This document shows positions 37,241 to 47,593 of a DNA stretch of 64,000 bases, piece by piece. Each line of letters begins with the position of its first letter. The first letter of the stretch is position 1. Location: the NCBI GenBank assembly GCA_041392835.1, contig JAWKLF010000001.1, forward strand, positions 186,001 through 250,000, read 5' to 3'. This stretch comes from OLB11 sp041392835. GTDB taxonomy: Bacteria > Bacteroidota > Bacteroidia > Chitinophagales > Chitinophagaceae. The notes under the pieces were generated by a model. That model worked only from the letters and a program-made list of their open reading frames with translations. It did no database searches and had not been told where the DNA came from. Made by a program: the position numbers and the translations under genes.

Positions 37241-39880
37241 TTGCAACGACAAATTCTACCTAAAAAAATACTCTTTTTTTTACTATTTCTTTCACCTATT
37301 TATACTTTTTCTCAATGCGCTACGACCATCAACACGTTTCCGTATAACGAAGATTTTGAATTAAATATGGGAGGATGGAGTAGTGGTGGTATCAACAATG
37401 ACTGGGCATGGGGGCAGCCTACAAAGGCAACCATAAGTAGCGCAGGTAGTGGTTCTAAATGTTGGATTACAGGAGGCTTGTCAAGTTCATTTTATAGCTT
37501 TGGACAGCGTTCGTATGTAGAGAGCCCTTGTTTTGATTTCTCATCACTTAGCTACCCCTATATTGAGATGCTTATTTTTTTGGGAAACAGAAAATATTTA
37601 CGATGGAGCCTCTTTTCAATATTCTATTAACAATGGTGCTACATGGCTCAATGTAGGCGCAGTAGGAGACCCTGTAAATTGCATGAATCAAAATTGGTTT
37701 AACCAGTCCAATATTAATGCTCTTAATACATTAGCCAATCCAAAACACGGTTGGGGTGGCACTATGAGCCCCACAGCAGGGCTGTAATGGTGGTGCTGGT
37801 ATTGGCATGGGTAACGGCAAAACATTGTTTAAGCAATTTGGCTGCAAAGTAGTGTGAAATTCGATTTGTTTTTGGTGCAGGTACTATTTGTAATGATTAC
37901 GATGGATTTGCATTTGATAAAATTAAAATAGCAGATGCACCTTCTAACCTTGCTGATTTTTCTTTTGCTTGTACAAGTACTATGTTGGAATATCAATTTA
38001 CAAATAGTAGTTCTCCCTGTCCTACTACTTATAGTTGGGATTTTGGTGACCCTGGCTCTGGACCCAATAACACAAGTACATTGGCCAATCCCAATCACCA
38101 ATTTTCATCGCCAGGAGTTTATGCAGTTACCCTTCAGGTGTCAGGGCCTTGTAATCAAACAGCTACTATAACAAAGCAATTAGCTACCTTGTCTATTAGT
38201 ACTACAGTAAACGATGTTACTTGCAATGGTTTGTCTGATGGTAGTTTACAAACTAATGTATTTAATGGTATCGGTAATATTAATTATACAATAATGCCAT
38301 CCAGTAGTACAAGCAATAATGGCTTTTTTAATGGATTAGTGGCAAATACCTATACAATTCAAGTTGTGGATGCTAATGCATGTAGCCTTACTGCTACTGC
38401 AAATATTATGGAACCCAATGCTATTGTATTTACCTCTTGGAATGTCAACAATATAACATGCACTGGCATGCAAAATGCAAACATACAAGCACAAGCACAA
38501 GGAGGCACTGGAACTATAAACTATACACTATTACCATCTAACATTAATAACACAAGCGGAATTTTCAATAATTTATCTGCAGCCAGCTATACGGTTGTAG
38601 CTAAGGATGCAAATAATTGTTCTGTAACTTCTTCTGTAACTTTTTTAAACCCTGCACCTCTAAGTTTCAATTCGTTTTCGAAGCAAAATATTTCTTGTAA
38701 TGGAGAAGAGGATGCAAGTATCACATGTGTAGCACAAGGGGGTACTAGTACGTTTACTTATACTTTGTTACCTTCAAATATTTCCAATTCAAATGGGCTT
38801 TTTACGGGCTTAGCTAGCAATACGTATACTGTTGTAGTAAGCGACGCAAATAATTGCACTATGACAAGTACAACCTCAATTATAGAGCCAGCTCAATTAA
38901 GCATTATTGATATACAAATTTCGGAGCCTTTATGTACACCTCAAAATTCGGGTCAAATAACGATACAAGCTATAGGTGGAACAGGCTTATATAATTATTC
39001 CATAGGGGGGGCTTTTTCCAATGCTAATACTATTGGTTCTATGACGGCATCTACATATACAGTTACTGTTAAAGATGCTAATGGATGCACAGCAACCTCG
39101 ACTGCTGTTTTACAAAATCCCAATGCACCTCAATTTATAACAAATTCATTTGCACCTATACGTTGTTTTGGCGAAAATTCTGATTCATTGCATATTATTG
39201 CAAGTAGTGCATCTACTATTTCAAGTTATCAATTACAGCCAGGTACTTCCAATTTGAGTGGTGTTTTTTATGCATTACCAGCAAACACATATACAGTTAC
39301 AATCACAGATGTTAATCAATGCACTAATAGTACAATTGTTCAAATTAATCAACCAGATGAAATATTAATTCATACGTTTGATTTGCAATTAAATCCCTGT
39401 TTGATAGAATACTACGCTACATTGTTTGTAGATGCAATCGGTGGCACTGGCATAAAACAATACCTATTGGAGCCATTGCATGTTAGCAAAACAATTGGAA
39501 ATTTTTCAATTCCACAGTCTGGGCATTATTCACTCTATATAAAAGATGAAAATGAATGCACTATCACTAAGGATTTCCATGTAGAAGAAAAAGTGTGTTG
39601 TGAAGATGTATTTATTCCCAATGCTTTTTCGCCGAATGGTGACGGAAAAAATGATGAATTAAAAGCATTAAATACTGCTGGAATAACACTCAAAGATTTT
39701 TCGATTTTTGACCGTTGGGGACAAAAAGTATTTTCGTCGGCTACAATAGATATTGGATGGAACGGTAACGTAAAAGGACAAAAAGCGGATATCAATACTT
39801 TTTATTATCAGTTTATATATGAATGCAATAAAACTCAAAAGGAATATATTTTAAAAGGAGATGTATTGCTTATCAGATAG
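37241..39880 (+). pseudogene. Frame-broken secreted adhesin with MAM-like, PKD, six SprB repeats and CHU_C-type domain
   Basis: The sequence encodes one protein of about 880 residues if indels are repaired. A signal peptide (from TTG 37241: QRQILPKKILFFLLFLSPIYTFS) precedes a MAM/jelly-roll-like domain (YNEDFELNMGGW, ENIYDGASFQYSINNG). A PKD domain follows (TYSWDFGDPGSG), then six SprB-type repeats (38196-39597) and a gliding-type C-terminal domain (VFIPNAFSPNGDGKNDE, FDRWGQKVFSS). The frame is lost at T7 37575-37581 (one T too many), at GGG near 37779, and at least twice more by 37865. From about 37870 to the stop it is open. Whether these are true mutations or sequence errors cannot be told here. 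Export by type IX secretion is expected. Confidence 0.75.
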
Positions 39881-39921
39881 TTACTCTGTAAATAAACAAT
39901 AGATTTTTTTAGAAAATAGGG

Positions 39922-39929
39922 TATATTTG
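39922..39929 (+). promoter_or_regulatory. -7 promoter box TATATTTG before the large adhesin gene
   Basis: It matches TAnnTTTG and lies 19 bases before the ATG at 39949. No convincing -33 TTG is present at the normal distance. Confidence 0.35.
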
Positions 39930-39948
39930 ACTATCAAAATTTCTCTAA

Positions 39949-42900
39949 ATGATAAAAATTCTACGATTTTTAGTTATTATTCTCTTTTTATTTTCTAATT
40001 TTTACTCGTTTAGCCAGTTTACAGTCACAAATGGTTTTACGGCAACTCAGTTAGTAGATAAGCTTGTTGGTAGCGGCGTAGTGTATAGTAATGCAACATT
40101 AACTTGTAATTCAAATGCAAACGGTTTTTTTAGCAATGCTACTACTTCCAGTTTAACAATGGATTCGGGTATCGTTTTGACAACAGGTAGAGCCACGACA
40201 AGCTACTTAGGTACAACTATTTCGGACATAGGTACTAATTTGCCAGCTTCATATTTTGCCTCTACAGGGTGGTTGGGAGTGGGAGGTGATGCCGATTTGC
40301 AAGCGGCCTCTACAGGCCCGATTTTTGATTTGTGCAAATTGGAATTTGATTTTGTGCCAGTAGGAGACACCATAGAATTTAATTATCGTTTTGGTTCAGA
40401 AGAATATCCCCTTTATACTTGTTCTAATTTTAATGATATATTTTCTTTTTTCATTTCTGGCCCAGGATATGCTACTCCAACCAATTTGGCTATTATTCCA
40501 GGTACAAGCTGTCCGGTTTCTATCAATACAATCAATGGCTCTACGGCTAATCCTTGTGGTCAAGTTACATCTCCATGTGCACCTCCAAATAATGCTTTGT
40601 TTGTAAACACTTCTGCAAGTAGTTCCATAGTGTATGATGGCATGACTCAAAAAATGACATCCATAGCCCAAGTAATTCCTTGTTCTACTTATCATATGAA
40701 ATTTGCTATAGCCGATGTATTTGATGATGTTTTGGATTCAGGGGTGTTTTTAGAAGCCAATAGTTTTAGCTCGCAAGCAGCTACAATCAGTAGTGTTTTT
40801 TCTACAAATTCATTAAATATAGTACCTCAGCCCTATGCTATTGAAGGTTGTGCAGGGTCGAGTATTACAATTTCGAGAGCAGTACCATCACCCTTGCCCT
40901 TGACTGTTTTATTAACTTATGCTGGTAGTGCAAATCCTTTAACAGACTTTAGTTCTTTGCCTAGTTCAATTGTTATACCTGCCAATGATACTGCTGTTAC
41001 TTTAGTAATTTCTCCTATAGAAGATAATGTTTTTGAGGGGGTTGAAAATCTAATTGTAAGTGTTTATGGTTCTATTTGTAATAATGCTGTCACTGATTTT
41101 GCAGAATTATTAATTTTAGAATATCCTCAATATCAAGTTTCAAATAATACTACAATTTGCGAAGGTCAAAGTGTCAATCTAAGTGCTACACCCACTGCTT
41201 CCAATAGTTATTTGCAATTTTCTTGGGCTGGTGGTACAACGCCAACAACTGGAAGCACCGTAAGCGCAACACCATTGAGCACTACTACCTATACCGTTAC
41301 CTCATCTTTTTCTGGATGCCCAACTAGGGATTCTTTAATAACGGTAAGTGTAGAACAATTGCCTACAATACAATTAACAACGAATTCGATTACATGTGCA
41401 AATACTGTAGGCTCTATACAGGCAACTGCTACAGCTGCTTCAACTCCTGCAACTATTACACTAAATCCTGGTAATATAGCAAACCCTGGTCTTAATGCTA
41501 ATTTTTTAAATTTAAGTGCGGGCAACTATACTGTTGTAGTAAGCAGCGCTATGGGATGTAAAGATTCTGCAACTACAACTATAACTCAACAACCCAATCT
41601 AGCTTGGATCAATACACTATCTCAAGATTTAACTTGTTTTGCAAGTGATGATGGGTCTATAGATGTGCTTGCTCAAGGTGGTGTTGGTACTATTTCATAT
41701 ACATTAAACCCAGGTTCGGTAGTTAATACCTCTGGATCTTTTTCAAATTTAGCAATCGGTAGTTATACTATATCAGCTGCTGATAATTCGGGTTGTACTG
41801 CTATAACTATTCTAAACATAAGCCAACCTGATGAAATTAGTATTACAAACATCAATATTGACTCAGTTTCTTGTTTTGGTTTACAAGATGGAAGTGTTTC
41901 TATTCTAACTTTAGCTGGTGTTGCTCCTCTTACTTATACTTTACTTCCAAATAATATAGCAAACAACAATGGAGTGTTTAGTGGATTAACAGCAAATACG
42001 TATACGATACAAATTGCAGACGCAAACAATTGTTCTATATCTACAACGGTTCTAATAGAAGAACCCGATACCTTGTCTTGGACATCGCTAACACCAACAA
42101 ACACACTCTGTTTTAATAATAGTACAGGTATAATAAGTATGGGTGCTACAGGGGGTAATGCAGGTATAGTTTATTGGCTACAACCAATAAATCAAAATAA
42201 TACCAATGGGAATTTTTCGGGTTTAGCAGTCAATACCTATACAGCATCAGCCGTAGATGCCAAAGGCTGTACGATAGAAACAACAGTCGTTATAGATGAG
42301 CCCACACAACTTGTTATAGATGCTATAGTAAACACCAATCCGACTTGTGTACCTGGCAATGATGGAAGTATAGATATTACAGCATCAGGAGGTACAGGAG
42401 TTTATAATTATTCTATAGGTGGTGCGCCACAAGCGAGCAATGTATTTACGTCTTTGGGTGTGGCAAACTATACGATAGTGGTAAGCGATGCAAATGGGTG
42501 TACAGCTACATCAATTACGAGCCTTTCATTACCACCATTAATGCAATGGAATACACCCAATATACAAGATGTTTCATGTGCAGGCATGCTCGATGGAAGT
42601 ATAGACATCGTAGCAAATGGGGGCATAGGCACTATAAACTATCAATTGAACGGAGGTGCGCCACAAGCATTAGGAAATTTTCCCAACCTTGCTGCCAATA
42701 CTTATACTATACAAGCTACAGATGCAGCAGGATGTACCATAAGCACTCTTGTAAATATTGCATCACCACCAACAATAGTAATTAGCTCTTTGATTAAAGA
42801 CTCTGTAAGCTGTGCAAATGGAAATGATGCTAGTATTCAAGTTAGTGCTACAGGAGGAAATGGAGTACTTACTTATACTTTAAATCCAACAGCCCAAACA

Positions 42901-44949
42901 AATACAAATGGAATCTTTAATAGTTTAGTAGCAATGAATTATGTTGTAACTATTTCAGATGCAAACGGATGTAGTATTAATACGAATGTAACTATACTAC
43001 AGCCTGATCCGCTTGATTGGCTTGTAAGTAATTTTACTAATGTTTCATGTTTTGGAGGTTCTAATGGAACTATCAATGTGCAGGCAAATGGTGGAAATGC
43101 ATTTTATCAATATCAATTAATGCCAGGAAATATTACAAATACAAGCGGATCTTTTAATTCTTTAGCAGCAATGAATTATACTATAAATGCTATTGATAGT
43201 AAAGGCTGTTCTATTTCTACACAAATAACTATTAGTCAACCATTAGCTATTGCAATTACAAATGCTACCGCAACAATACCATCATGTAGCCCTGGCAACG
43301 ATGCTACAATAACTATTACTGCAAGCGGGGGTACAAGTATTTATACATATTCTGCTTCTTCTGCATTTCAGTCGAGCAATGTAATAACTGGTATGGGTGC
43401 CGGTAATTATACTATTACTGTAAAAGATAATAATAACTGTACTAGCACTAGTGTTGTGCAAATTATAGCGCCCAGTTTGCCTAGTTGGCAAACAATTAAT
43501 AGCACAAACGTGTTATGTAGTAACGGTGTCAATGGACAAATAAATGTTACTGCATCAAATCCTAATGCGAGCACGATAGATTATTTTCTATTACCTTCTT
43601 CAATCAATAATCAAACAGGGGCGTTCCCAAATTTAAGCGCACAAGTATATACCATAAGTGCAACTGATGCATTGAATTGTAGTATCACAACGGCTATTCA
43701 AATTACAGAGCCTCCAAAAGTTACATTTACTTCTTTTAGCATTCAAAACCCTAAATGTTTTGGTACAACAACTGGTAGTATTACATGCTCAGCTTCGGGA
43801 GGTGCCGGTTCATTAAGCTATACCTTGTTGCCTAACAATGTTACCAACATAACGGGTTTTTATAATAATTTAGTTGCTAATAATTATACTATAGTTGTTA
43901 CGGATGCTAATGGTTGTACTATTTCCAGTGCAGCGAGTTTGGTAGATCCACCAGAGCTACAAATACAATCGGTAGCAACAACACCAACACAGTGTGACCC
44001 TAACAATACGGGTACTATTACAATTCAAGCTACTGGTGGTACTCCTTCATATCAATATGCCGAAACCATAAGCGGTCCTTTTACCTCATCAAATACCATT
44101 GCAGCCTTACAAGCAGGTACATATCAGGTAGTAATTAGAGATGCTAATGGTTGTACTGCTACTACTACTGTCAATGTTGTACAAGTTAATTTACCAAGCA
44201 TAGATATACTTTCTGTAAAAGATATTACATGTCATGATGATCAAGATGCTGAGATTCAAGTTGCAGCTAATGGAGTCAATGCTATTACATCTTATCAATT
44301 ACTACCAGATAATATACAATCGATTATTGGCTACTTTGGGAATTTAGGAGAAAATAATTATACTATAGTTGCTACTGATGCTGCTGGGTGTACCGTAAGT
44401 ACAGAAGTGCAAATCCTCAATCCTGAAATTGTTTATTTTGAATCTGTAGTTTCAGAGCATTCTCCTTGTTATACATCTAAAGGCGGAAAAATTTTAGCAG
44501 AAGCATTAGGTGGTACAGGTTCATTTATTTACAGCATTATTCCTACAAATGTTCAAAATACACATGGGGATTTTATGGATTTGCCTGCTAATCTTTATCA
44601 AATTACGGTTAAGGATGAACATGGGTGTGGAACCAATCAGCTTGTGAAAATTGAACAATTATCTTGTTGTGAAAATGTGTTTTTGCCGAACGCATTTTCA
44701 CCGAATGCTGATTTGAAAAATGATGAATTTAGACTGATCAATACTTATGGTATTACGCTCAATAGATTCTTAATAGTAGATAGATGGGGCAATATAGTAT
44801 TTGAAAGTAAAGAAGCGAGTATTGCATGGAATGGTAATTACAAAGGAGAACCTTGCGAAGTTGGCACTTATTACTATTTAGTAGATTATACCTGTAATGA
44901 TACTAAAAAAGAGTATTTACTGAAAGGAGATATCATGTTAATTAGATAG
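39949..44949 (+). CDS. Large secreted SprB-repeat protein with choice-of-anchor L and gliding-type C-terminal domain
   Basis: A 1666-residue cell-surface protein. A signal peptide (about residues 1-22) is followed by a choice-of-anchor L domain (about 25-270; MDSGIVLTTGRA, FRFGSEEYP-like YRFGSEEYPLY). Next come a Calx-beta-like segment (about 290-390; DNVFEGVENLIVSVYG) and an Ig-like segment (to 475). Fourteen SprB-type repeats of about 79 residues span 480-1573, each with a CFGxxDGSI-like start, GG, and NTYTIxxxDANGC. The end is a CHU_C-like domain (VFLPNAFSPNADLKNDE, DRWGNIVFES). Such proteins leave by the type IX system and act as adhesins in gliding or attachment. The role here is inferred from architecture. 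Confidence 0.88.
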   Translation: MIKILRFLVIILFLFSNFYSFSQFTVTNGFTATQLVDKLVGSGVVYSNATLTCNSNANGFFSNATTSSLTMDSGIVLTTGRATTSYLGTTISDIGTNLPASYFASTGWLGVGGDADLQAASTGPIFDLCKLEFDFVPVGDTIEFNYRFGSEEYPLYTCSNFNDIFSFFISGPGYATPTNLAIIPGTSCPVSINTINGSTANPCGQVTSPCAPPNNALFVNTSASSSIVYDGMTQKMTSIAQVIPCSTYHMKFAIADVFDDVLDSGVFLEANSFSSQAATISSVFSTNSLNIVPQPYAIEGCAGSSITISRAVPSPLPLTVLLTYAGSANPLTDFSSLPSSIVIPANDTAVTLVISPIEDNVFEGVENLIVSVYGSICNNAVTDFAELLILEYPQYQVSNNTTICEGQSVNLSATPTASNSYLQFSWAGGTTPTTGSTVSATPLSTTTYTVTSSFSGCPTRDSLITVSVEQLPTIQLTTNSITCANTVGSIQATATAASTPATITLNPGNIANPGLNANFLNLSAGNYTVVVSSAMGCKDSATTTITQQPNLAWINTLSQDLTCFASDDGSIDVLAQGGVGTISYTLNPGSVVNTSGSFSNLAIGSYTISAADNSGCTAITILNISQPDEISITNINIDSVSCFGLQDGSVSILTLAGVAPLTYTLLPNNIANNNGVFSGLTANTYTIQIADANNCSISTTVLIEEPDTLSWTSLTPTNTLCFNNSTGIISMGATGGNAGIVYWLQPINQNNTNGNFSGLAVNTYTASAVDAKGCTIETTVVIDEPTQLVIDAIVNTNPTCVPGNDGSIDITASGGTGVYNYSIGGAPQASNVFTSLGVANYTIVVSDANGCTATSITSLSLPPLMQWNTPNIQDVSCAGMLDGSIDIVANGGIGTINYQLNGGAPQALGNFPNLAANTYTIQATDAAGCTISTLVNIASPPTIVISSLIKDSVSCANGNDASIQVSATGGNGVLTYTLNPTAQTNTNGIFNSLVAMNYVVTISDANGCSINTNVTILQPDPLDWLVSNFTNVSCFGGSNGTINVQANGGNAFYQYQLMPGNITNTSGSFNSLAAMNYTINAIDSKGCSISTQITISQPLAIAITNATATIPSCSPGNDATITITASGGTSIYTYSASSAFQSSNVITGMGAGNYTITVKDNNNCTSTSVVQIIAPSLPSWQTINSTNVLCSNGVNGQINVTASNPNASTIDYFLLPSSINNQTGAFPNLSAQVYTISATDALNCSITTAIQITEPPKVTFTSFSIQNPKCFGTTTGSITCSASGGAGSLSYTLLPNNVTNITGFYNNLVANNYTIVVTDANGCTISSAASLVDPPELQIQSVATTPTQCDPNNTGTITIQATGGTPSYQYAETISGPFTSSNTIAALQAGTYQVVIRDANGCTATTTVNVVQVNLPSIDILSVKDITCHDDQDAEIQVAANGVNAITSYQLLPDNIQSIIGYFGNLGENNYTIVATDAAGCTVSTEVQILNPEIVYFESVVSEHSPCYTSKGGKILAEALGGTGSFIYSIIPTNVQNTHGDFMDLPANLYQITVKDEHGCGTNQLVKIEQLSCCENVFLPNAFSPNADLKNDEFRLINTYGITLNRFLIVDRWGNIVFESKEASIAWNGNYKGEPCEVGTYYYLVDYTCNDTKKEYLLKGDIMLIR

Positions 44950-45006
44950 TTGTGTTTTATATTTCCATATAGATAAATACTATTTTCTAAAAAGAGATAA
45001 TGCAAG

Positions 45007-45014
45007 TACTTTTG
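45007..45014 (+). promoter_or_regulatory. -7 promoter box TACTTTTG before the bacilliredoxin gene
   Basis: It matches TAnnTTTG and lies 20 bases upstream of the ATG at 45035. The -33 box is not evident. Confidence 0.35.
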
Positions 45015-45034
45015 CAAATAAAAATATTCAAATT

Positions 45035-45448
45035 ATGTACCCAGCAGAAATAGTTATGCCTATGAAGGCAGAATTGACCCAACAAGGATTTAAAGATTTA
45101 GACTCAGTAGAAAAAGTAGAAGAAGCTTTGACACAACAAGGCACCACATTATTAGTTTTGAATTCAGTATGTGGATGTAGTGCAGGCACAGCAAGACCAG
45201 GCGTATTGTTGGCAGTTTCTAAATCAGAAAAAAAACCAACACAACTTACTACTTCTTTTGCAGGCTTTGACTTGGAAGCTGTTCAAAAAGCAAGAACCTA
45301 TTTGATGCCTTATCCGCCTTCATCGCCATGTATAGCTTTGTTTAAAGATGGGCAACTTGTACATATGATAGAGCGCCATATGATAGAAGGAAGACCTGCA
45401 GATATGATAGCTGCCAATTTAATGGATGCTTTTCAACAATACTGCTAA
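45035..45448 (+). CDS. Bacilliredoxin BrxA/BrxB family protein
   Basis: A 137-residue thioredoxin-fold protein of the YphP/YqiW family. The CxC active site is in VCGCSAGTARPG, which is diagnostic; other markers are AGFDLEAVQKAR and PSSPCIALFKDG. In Firmicutes, members remove bacillithiol from proteins after oxidative stress. Whether this organism makes bacillithiol is not visible here. It is cytosolic and transcribed from its own promoter box. Confidence 0.88.
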   Translation: MYPAEIVMPMKAELTQQGFKDLDSVEKVEEALTQQGTTLLVLNSVCGCSAGTARPGVLLAVSKSEKKPTQLTTSFAGFDLEAVQKARTYLMPYPPSSPCIALFKDGQLVHMIERHMIEGRPADMIAANLMDAFQQYC

Positions 45449-45529
45449 ACTACTTTGTAGATATTTTATATATTTTATTAGCATTTACTTGTTTTGAAAA
45501 TATATATTTGAAGCTACTAAAATTATTAC

Positions 45530-46822
45530 ATGTACCCAGATTTCAACTTTTTATTTCAGGAATGGTTTGGTATTGATATACCTTTCTTACATTTTTTTAA
45601 AACCTTTGGTTTTTTAGTTGCAATCGCTTTTTTGTGTGGTGGATATATAATGTATCATGAGCTGTATCGAAAGGAAAAAGAAGGTTTACTGAATTTTACT
45701 ATTCAGGAACAAATAGGCCAAAAAAAGAGTTCGATACTAGATATTTTATATGCAGCACTTATAGGGTTTATATTGGGCTATAAAATTGTGGGCATGTTTT
45801 TGAGTACCGAAAATGTATCCGACGACCCTTTAAGTTATTTATTATCTACCAAAGGACATGTATTGGCAGGTATAATAGGCACTTTGTTTTTTACTACTTT
45901 TAAAGCATGGCAATTTTTTACTAAAAAACAAAATGAAGAAATTGTAAAAAAAGTAAAAATGTACCCAAGGCATCGTGTGGGCGATATCATAATGATAGCA
46001 GCTATAGGAGGCTTTGCAGGAGCTAAAATATTTAATGCATTAGAAACTTGGGATCAATTTTTAGCTGATCCGTTGGGGAGTTTATTGTCGGGTAGTGGCT
46101 TAACATTTTATGGCGGACTAATAGTGGCCACCATAGCTTTGTGGATTTATTCCAAAAAAATAAAATTAGATTTTAGACATTTATGCGATGCTACAGCACC
46201 TGCTCTCATACTGGCTTATGGTATTGGTCGATTAGGTTGTCAGGTGGCTGGAGATGGTGATTGGGGTATTTTTAATGCTGCATACATAACCAATGAAAAA
46301 GATAAAGTAGCGCTAAGTCAGAATTCCTTTGAAGAAAATGTACAAACTTTTCATCAATATGTATTTAGACATTTTGAGAAGGATCAGCCCATACCACATA
46401 AAACATGTAAAGCTCCAGCTGGAATACCCACTTGGCTTGTAGCATATAATTATCCTCACAATGTAAATGGAGAAGGTATAGCTATGAAAAGTTTTACTGG
46501 CAAATACAATGCAGTTTTACCAATTCCCGTGTTTCCAACACCGCTTTATGAGTTTGTGATGTGCTTAATCATTTTTGCTTTTTTGTGGAGAATACGAAAA
46601 AAAGTAAAAATTCCGCTTCGACTTTTTTCTATCTATTTAATTTGGAATGGAATAGAGCGATTTCTGATAGAACAAATACGAGTAAATACAACGTATGATT
46701 TAGGTTTTATCAAACCTACTCAAGCAGAGATAATTGCAGTAGCAATTGTTGTGTGTGGAGTAATCTTATACTTTTTTAGCAAAACTATACAACAAAAAAT
46801 AGCTGCTAAAGTTCTCCCTTAA
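45530..46822 (+). CDS. lgt: Prolipoprotein diacylglyceryl transferase
   Basis: Lgt is an inner-membrane enzyme that transfers diacylglyceryl from phosphatidylglycerol to the lipobox Cys of prolipoproteins. This copy has 430 residues, longer than the E. coli form, and about seven helices. The core segment AYGIGRLGCQVAGDGDWG corresponds to the Lgt signature (GRxGNFxNxE) in its diverged Bacteroidota form. LTFYGGLIVATIAL and WNGIERFLIEQIRVN are further matches. An inserted region of about 90 residues follows the signature. A TATATTTG box lies at 45503-45510. Its end overlaps the convergent regulator by 17 bases. Confidence 0.85.
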   Translation: MYPDFNFLFQEWFGIDIPFLHFFKTFGFLVAIAFLCGGYIMYHELYRKEKEGLLNFTIQEQIGQKKSSILDILYAALIGFILGYKIVGMFLSTENVSDDPLSYLLSTKGHVLAGIIGTLFFTTFKAWQFFTKKQNEEIVKKVKMYPRHRVGDIIMIAAIGGFAGAKIFNALETWDQFLADPLGSLLSGSGLTFYGGLIVATIALWIYSKKIKLDFRHLCDATAPALILAYGIGRLGCQVAGDGDWGIFNAAYITNEKDKVALSQNSFEENVQTFHQYVFRHFEKDQPIPHKTCKAPAGIPTWLVAYNYPHNVNGEGIAMKSFTGKYNAVLPIPVFPTPLYEFVMCLIIFAFLWRIRKKVKIPLRLFSIYLIWNGIERFLIEQIRVNTTYDLGFIKPTQAEIIAVAIVVCGVILYFFSKTIQQKIAAKVLP

Positions 46823-47585
46823 ACATCATTAATATATCTTCTTTTTTATTTCTGCTCACTGGTATATTGCTGCCATCAGACATAATTAAAAAGCCTCCAT
46901 CTTTTTTATTGTATTGTTGTATGTGTTTGCCATTGATGATATAGGATTGGTGCGGTCTGATGAAACCTTCACTACTCAAAATGTCTTCAAAGTATCGCAT
47001 TGTTTTGCTAGCTATTACTTTTTGTCCGTTTACTAAAACAATATTTGTATAATTATCGTTGCTTTGACAATACAAAATTTCTTGTGGTTCATAAAAAAGT
47101 ATTTTGTCTTGATAGTTGACAGCTATTTTATTTGAATTGCCAAGATTGATTTGGCCAGCAGGAGGTGTGCTAGGTAAGTTGTATTGTTGAAGTAAAGTAC
47201 TTATTTGGTTTTTAATATTTTTACTATTGTGTTGTTTGATAAATTTCTGTATAGCAGCTTCCAAAAGGTCTTCATCTATAGGTTTGAGGAGATAGTCAAG
47301 TGCTGAAAGTTTTATAGCACTAATAGCATATTGATCATAGGCAGTAGTAAAGATGACGCTAAACTCAAAATGTCCTAATTTGTGAAGCATGTCTATTCCT
47401 GTCATAAAGGGCATTTGTATGTCCAGAAAAACTAAGTCAACTTCATGATGTTGTAAATATTCAAGAGCTTTTTTAGAAGATGTAAATTTTTCTACAATTT
47501 TTAATTGATCAAAGTTTTGATTGATAAGAATTTCAAGTACTTCGACACAATTTTGTTCATCATCTATGATTATTGTTTTATACAT
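46806..47585 (-). CDS. LytTR-family response regulator
   Basis: A 259-residue regulator. The receiver domain has DDEQNC at the start, the phosphoacceptor Asp in LVFLDIQMPF, and KPIDEDLLEAAI. The DNA-binding LytTR domain includes ILYCQSNDNYTNIVL, RPHQSYIINGKHI and SDGSNIPVSRNKK. It lies 8 bases downstream of the histidine kinase and is surely its partner. The target genes are unknown. Confidence 0.93.
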   Translation of the reverse strand: MYKTIIIDDEQNCVEVLEILINQNFDQLKIVEKFTSSKKALEYLQHHEVDLVFLDIQMPFMTGIDMLHKLGHFEFSVIFTTAYDQYAISAIKLSALDYLLKPIDEDLLEAAIQKFIKQHNSKNIKNQISTLLQQYNLPSTPPAGQINLGNSNKIAVNYQDKILFYEPQEILYCQSNDNYTNIVLVNGQKVIASKTMRYFEDILSSEGFIRPHQSYIINGKHIQQYNKKDGGFLIMSDGSNIPVSRNKKEDILMMFKGEL

Positions 47586-47593
47586 GATTAATA

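Noticed and set aside
38196..44667. CRISPR-like or DNA-level tandem repeat
   Set aside because: The periodicity of about 237 bases comes from diverged SprB protein repeats, with no conserved short DNA repeat and spacer pattern.
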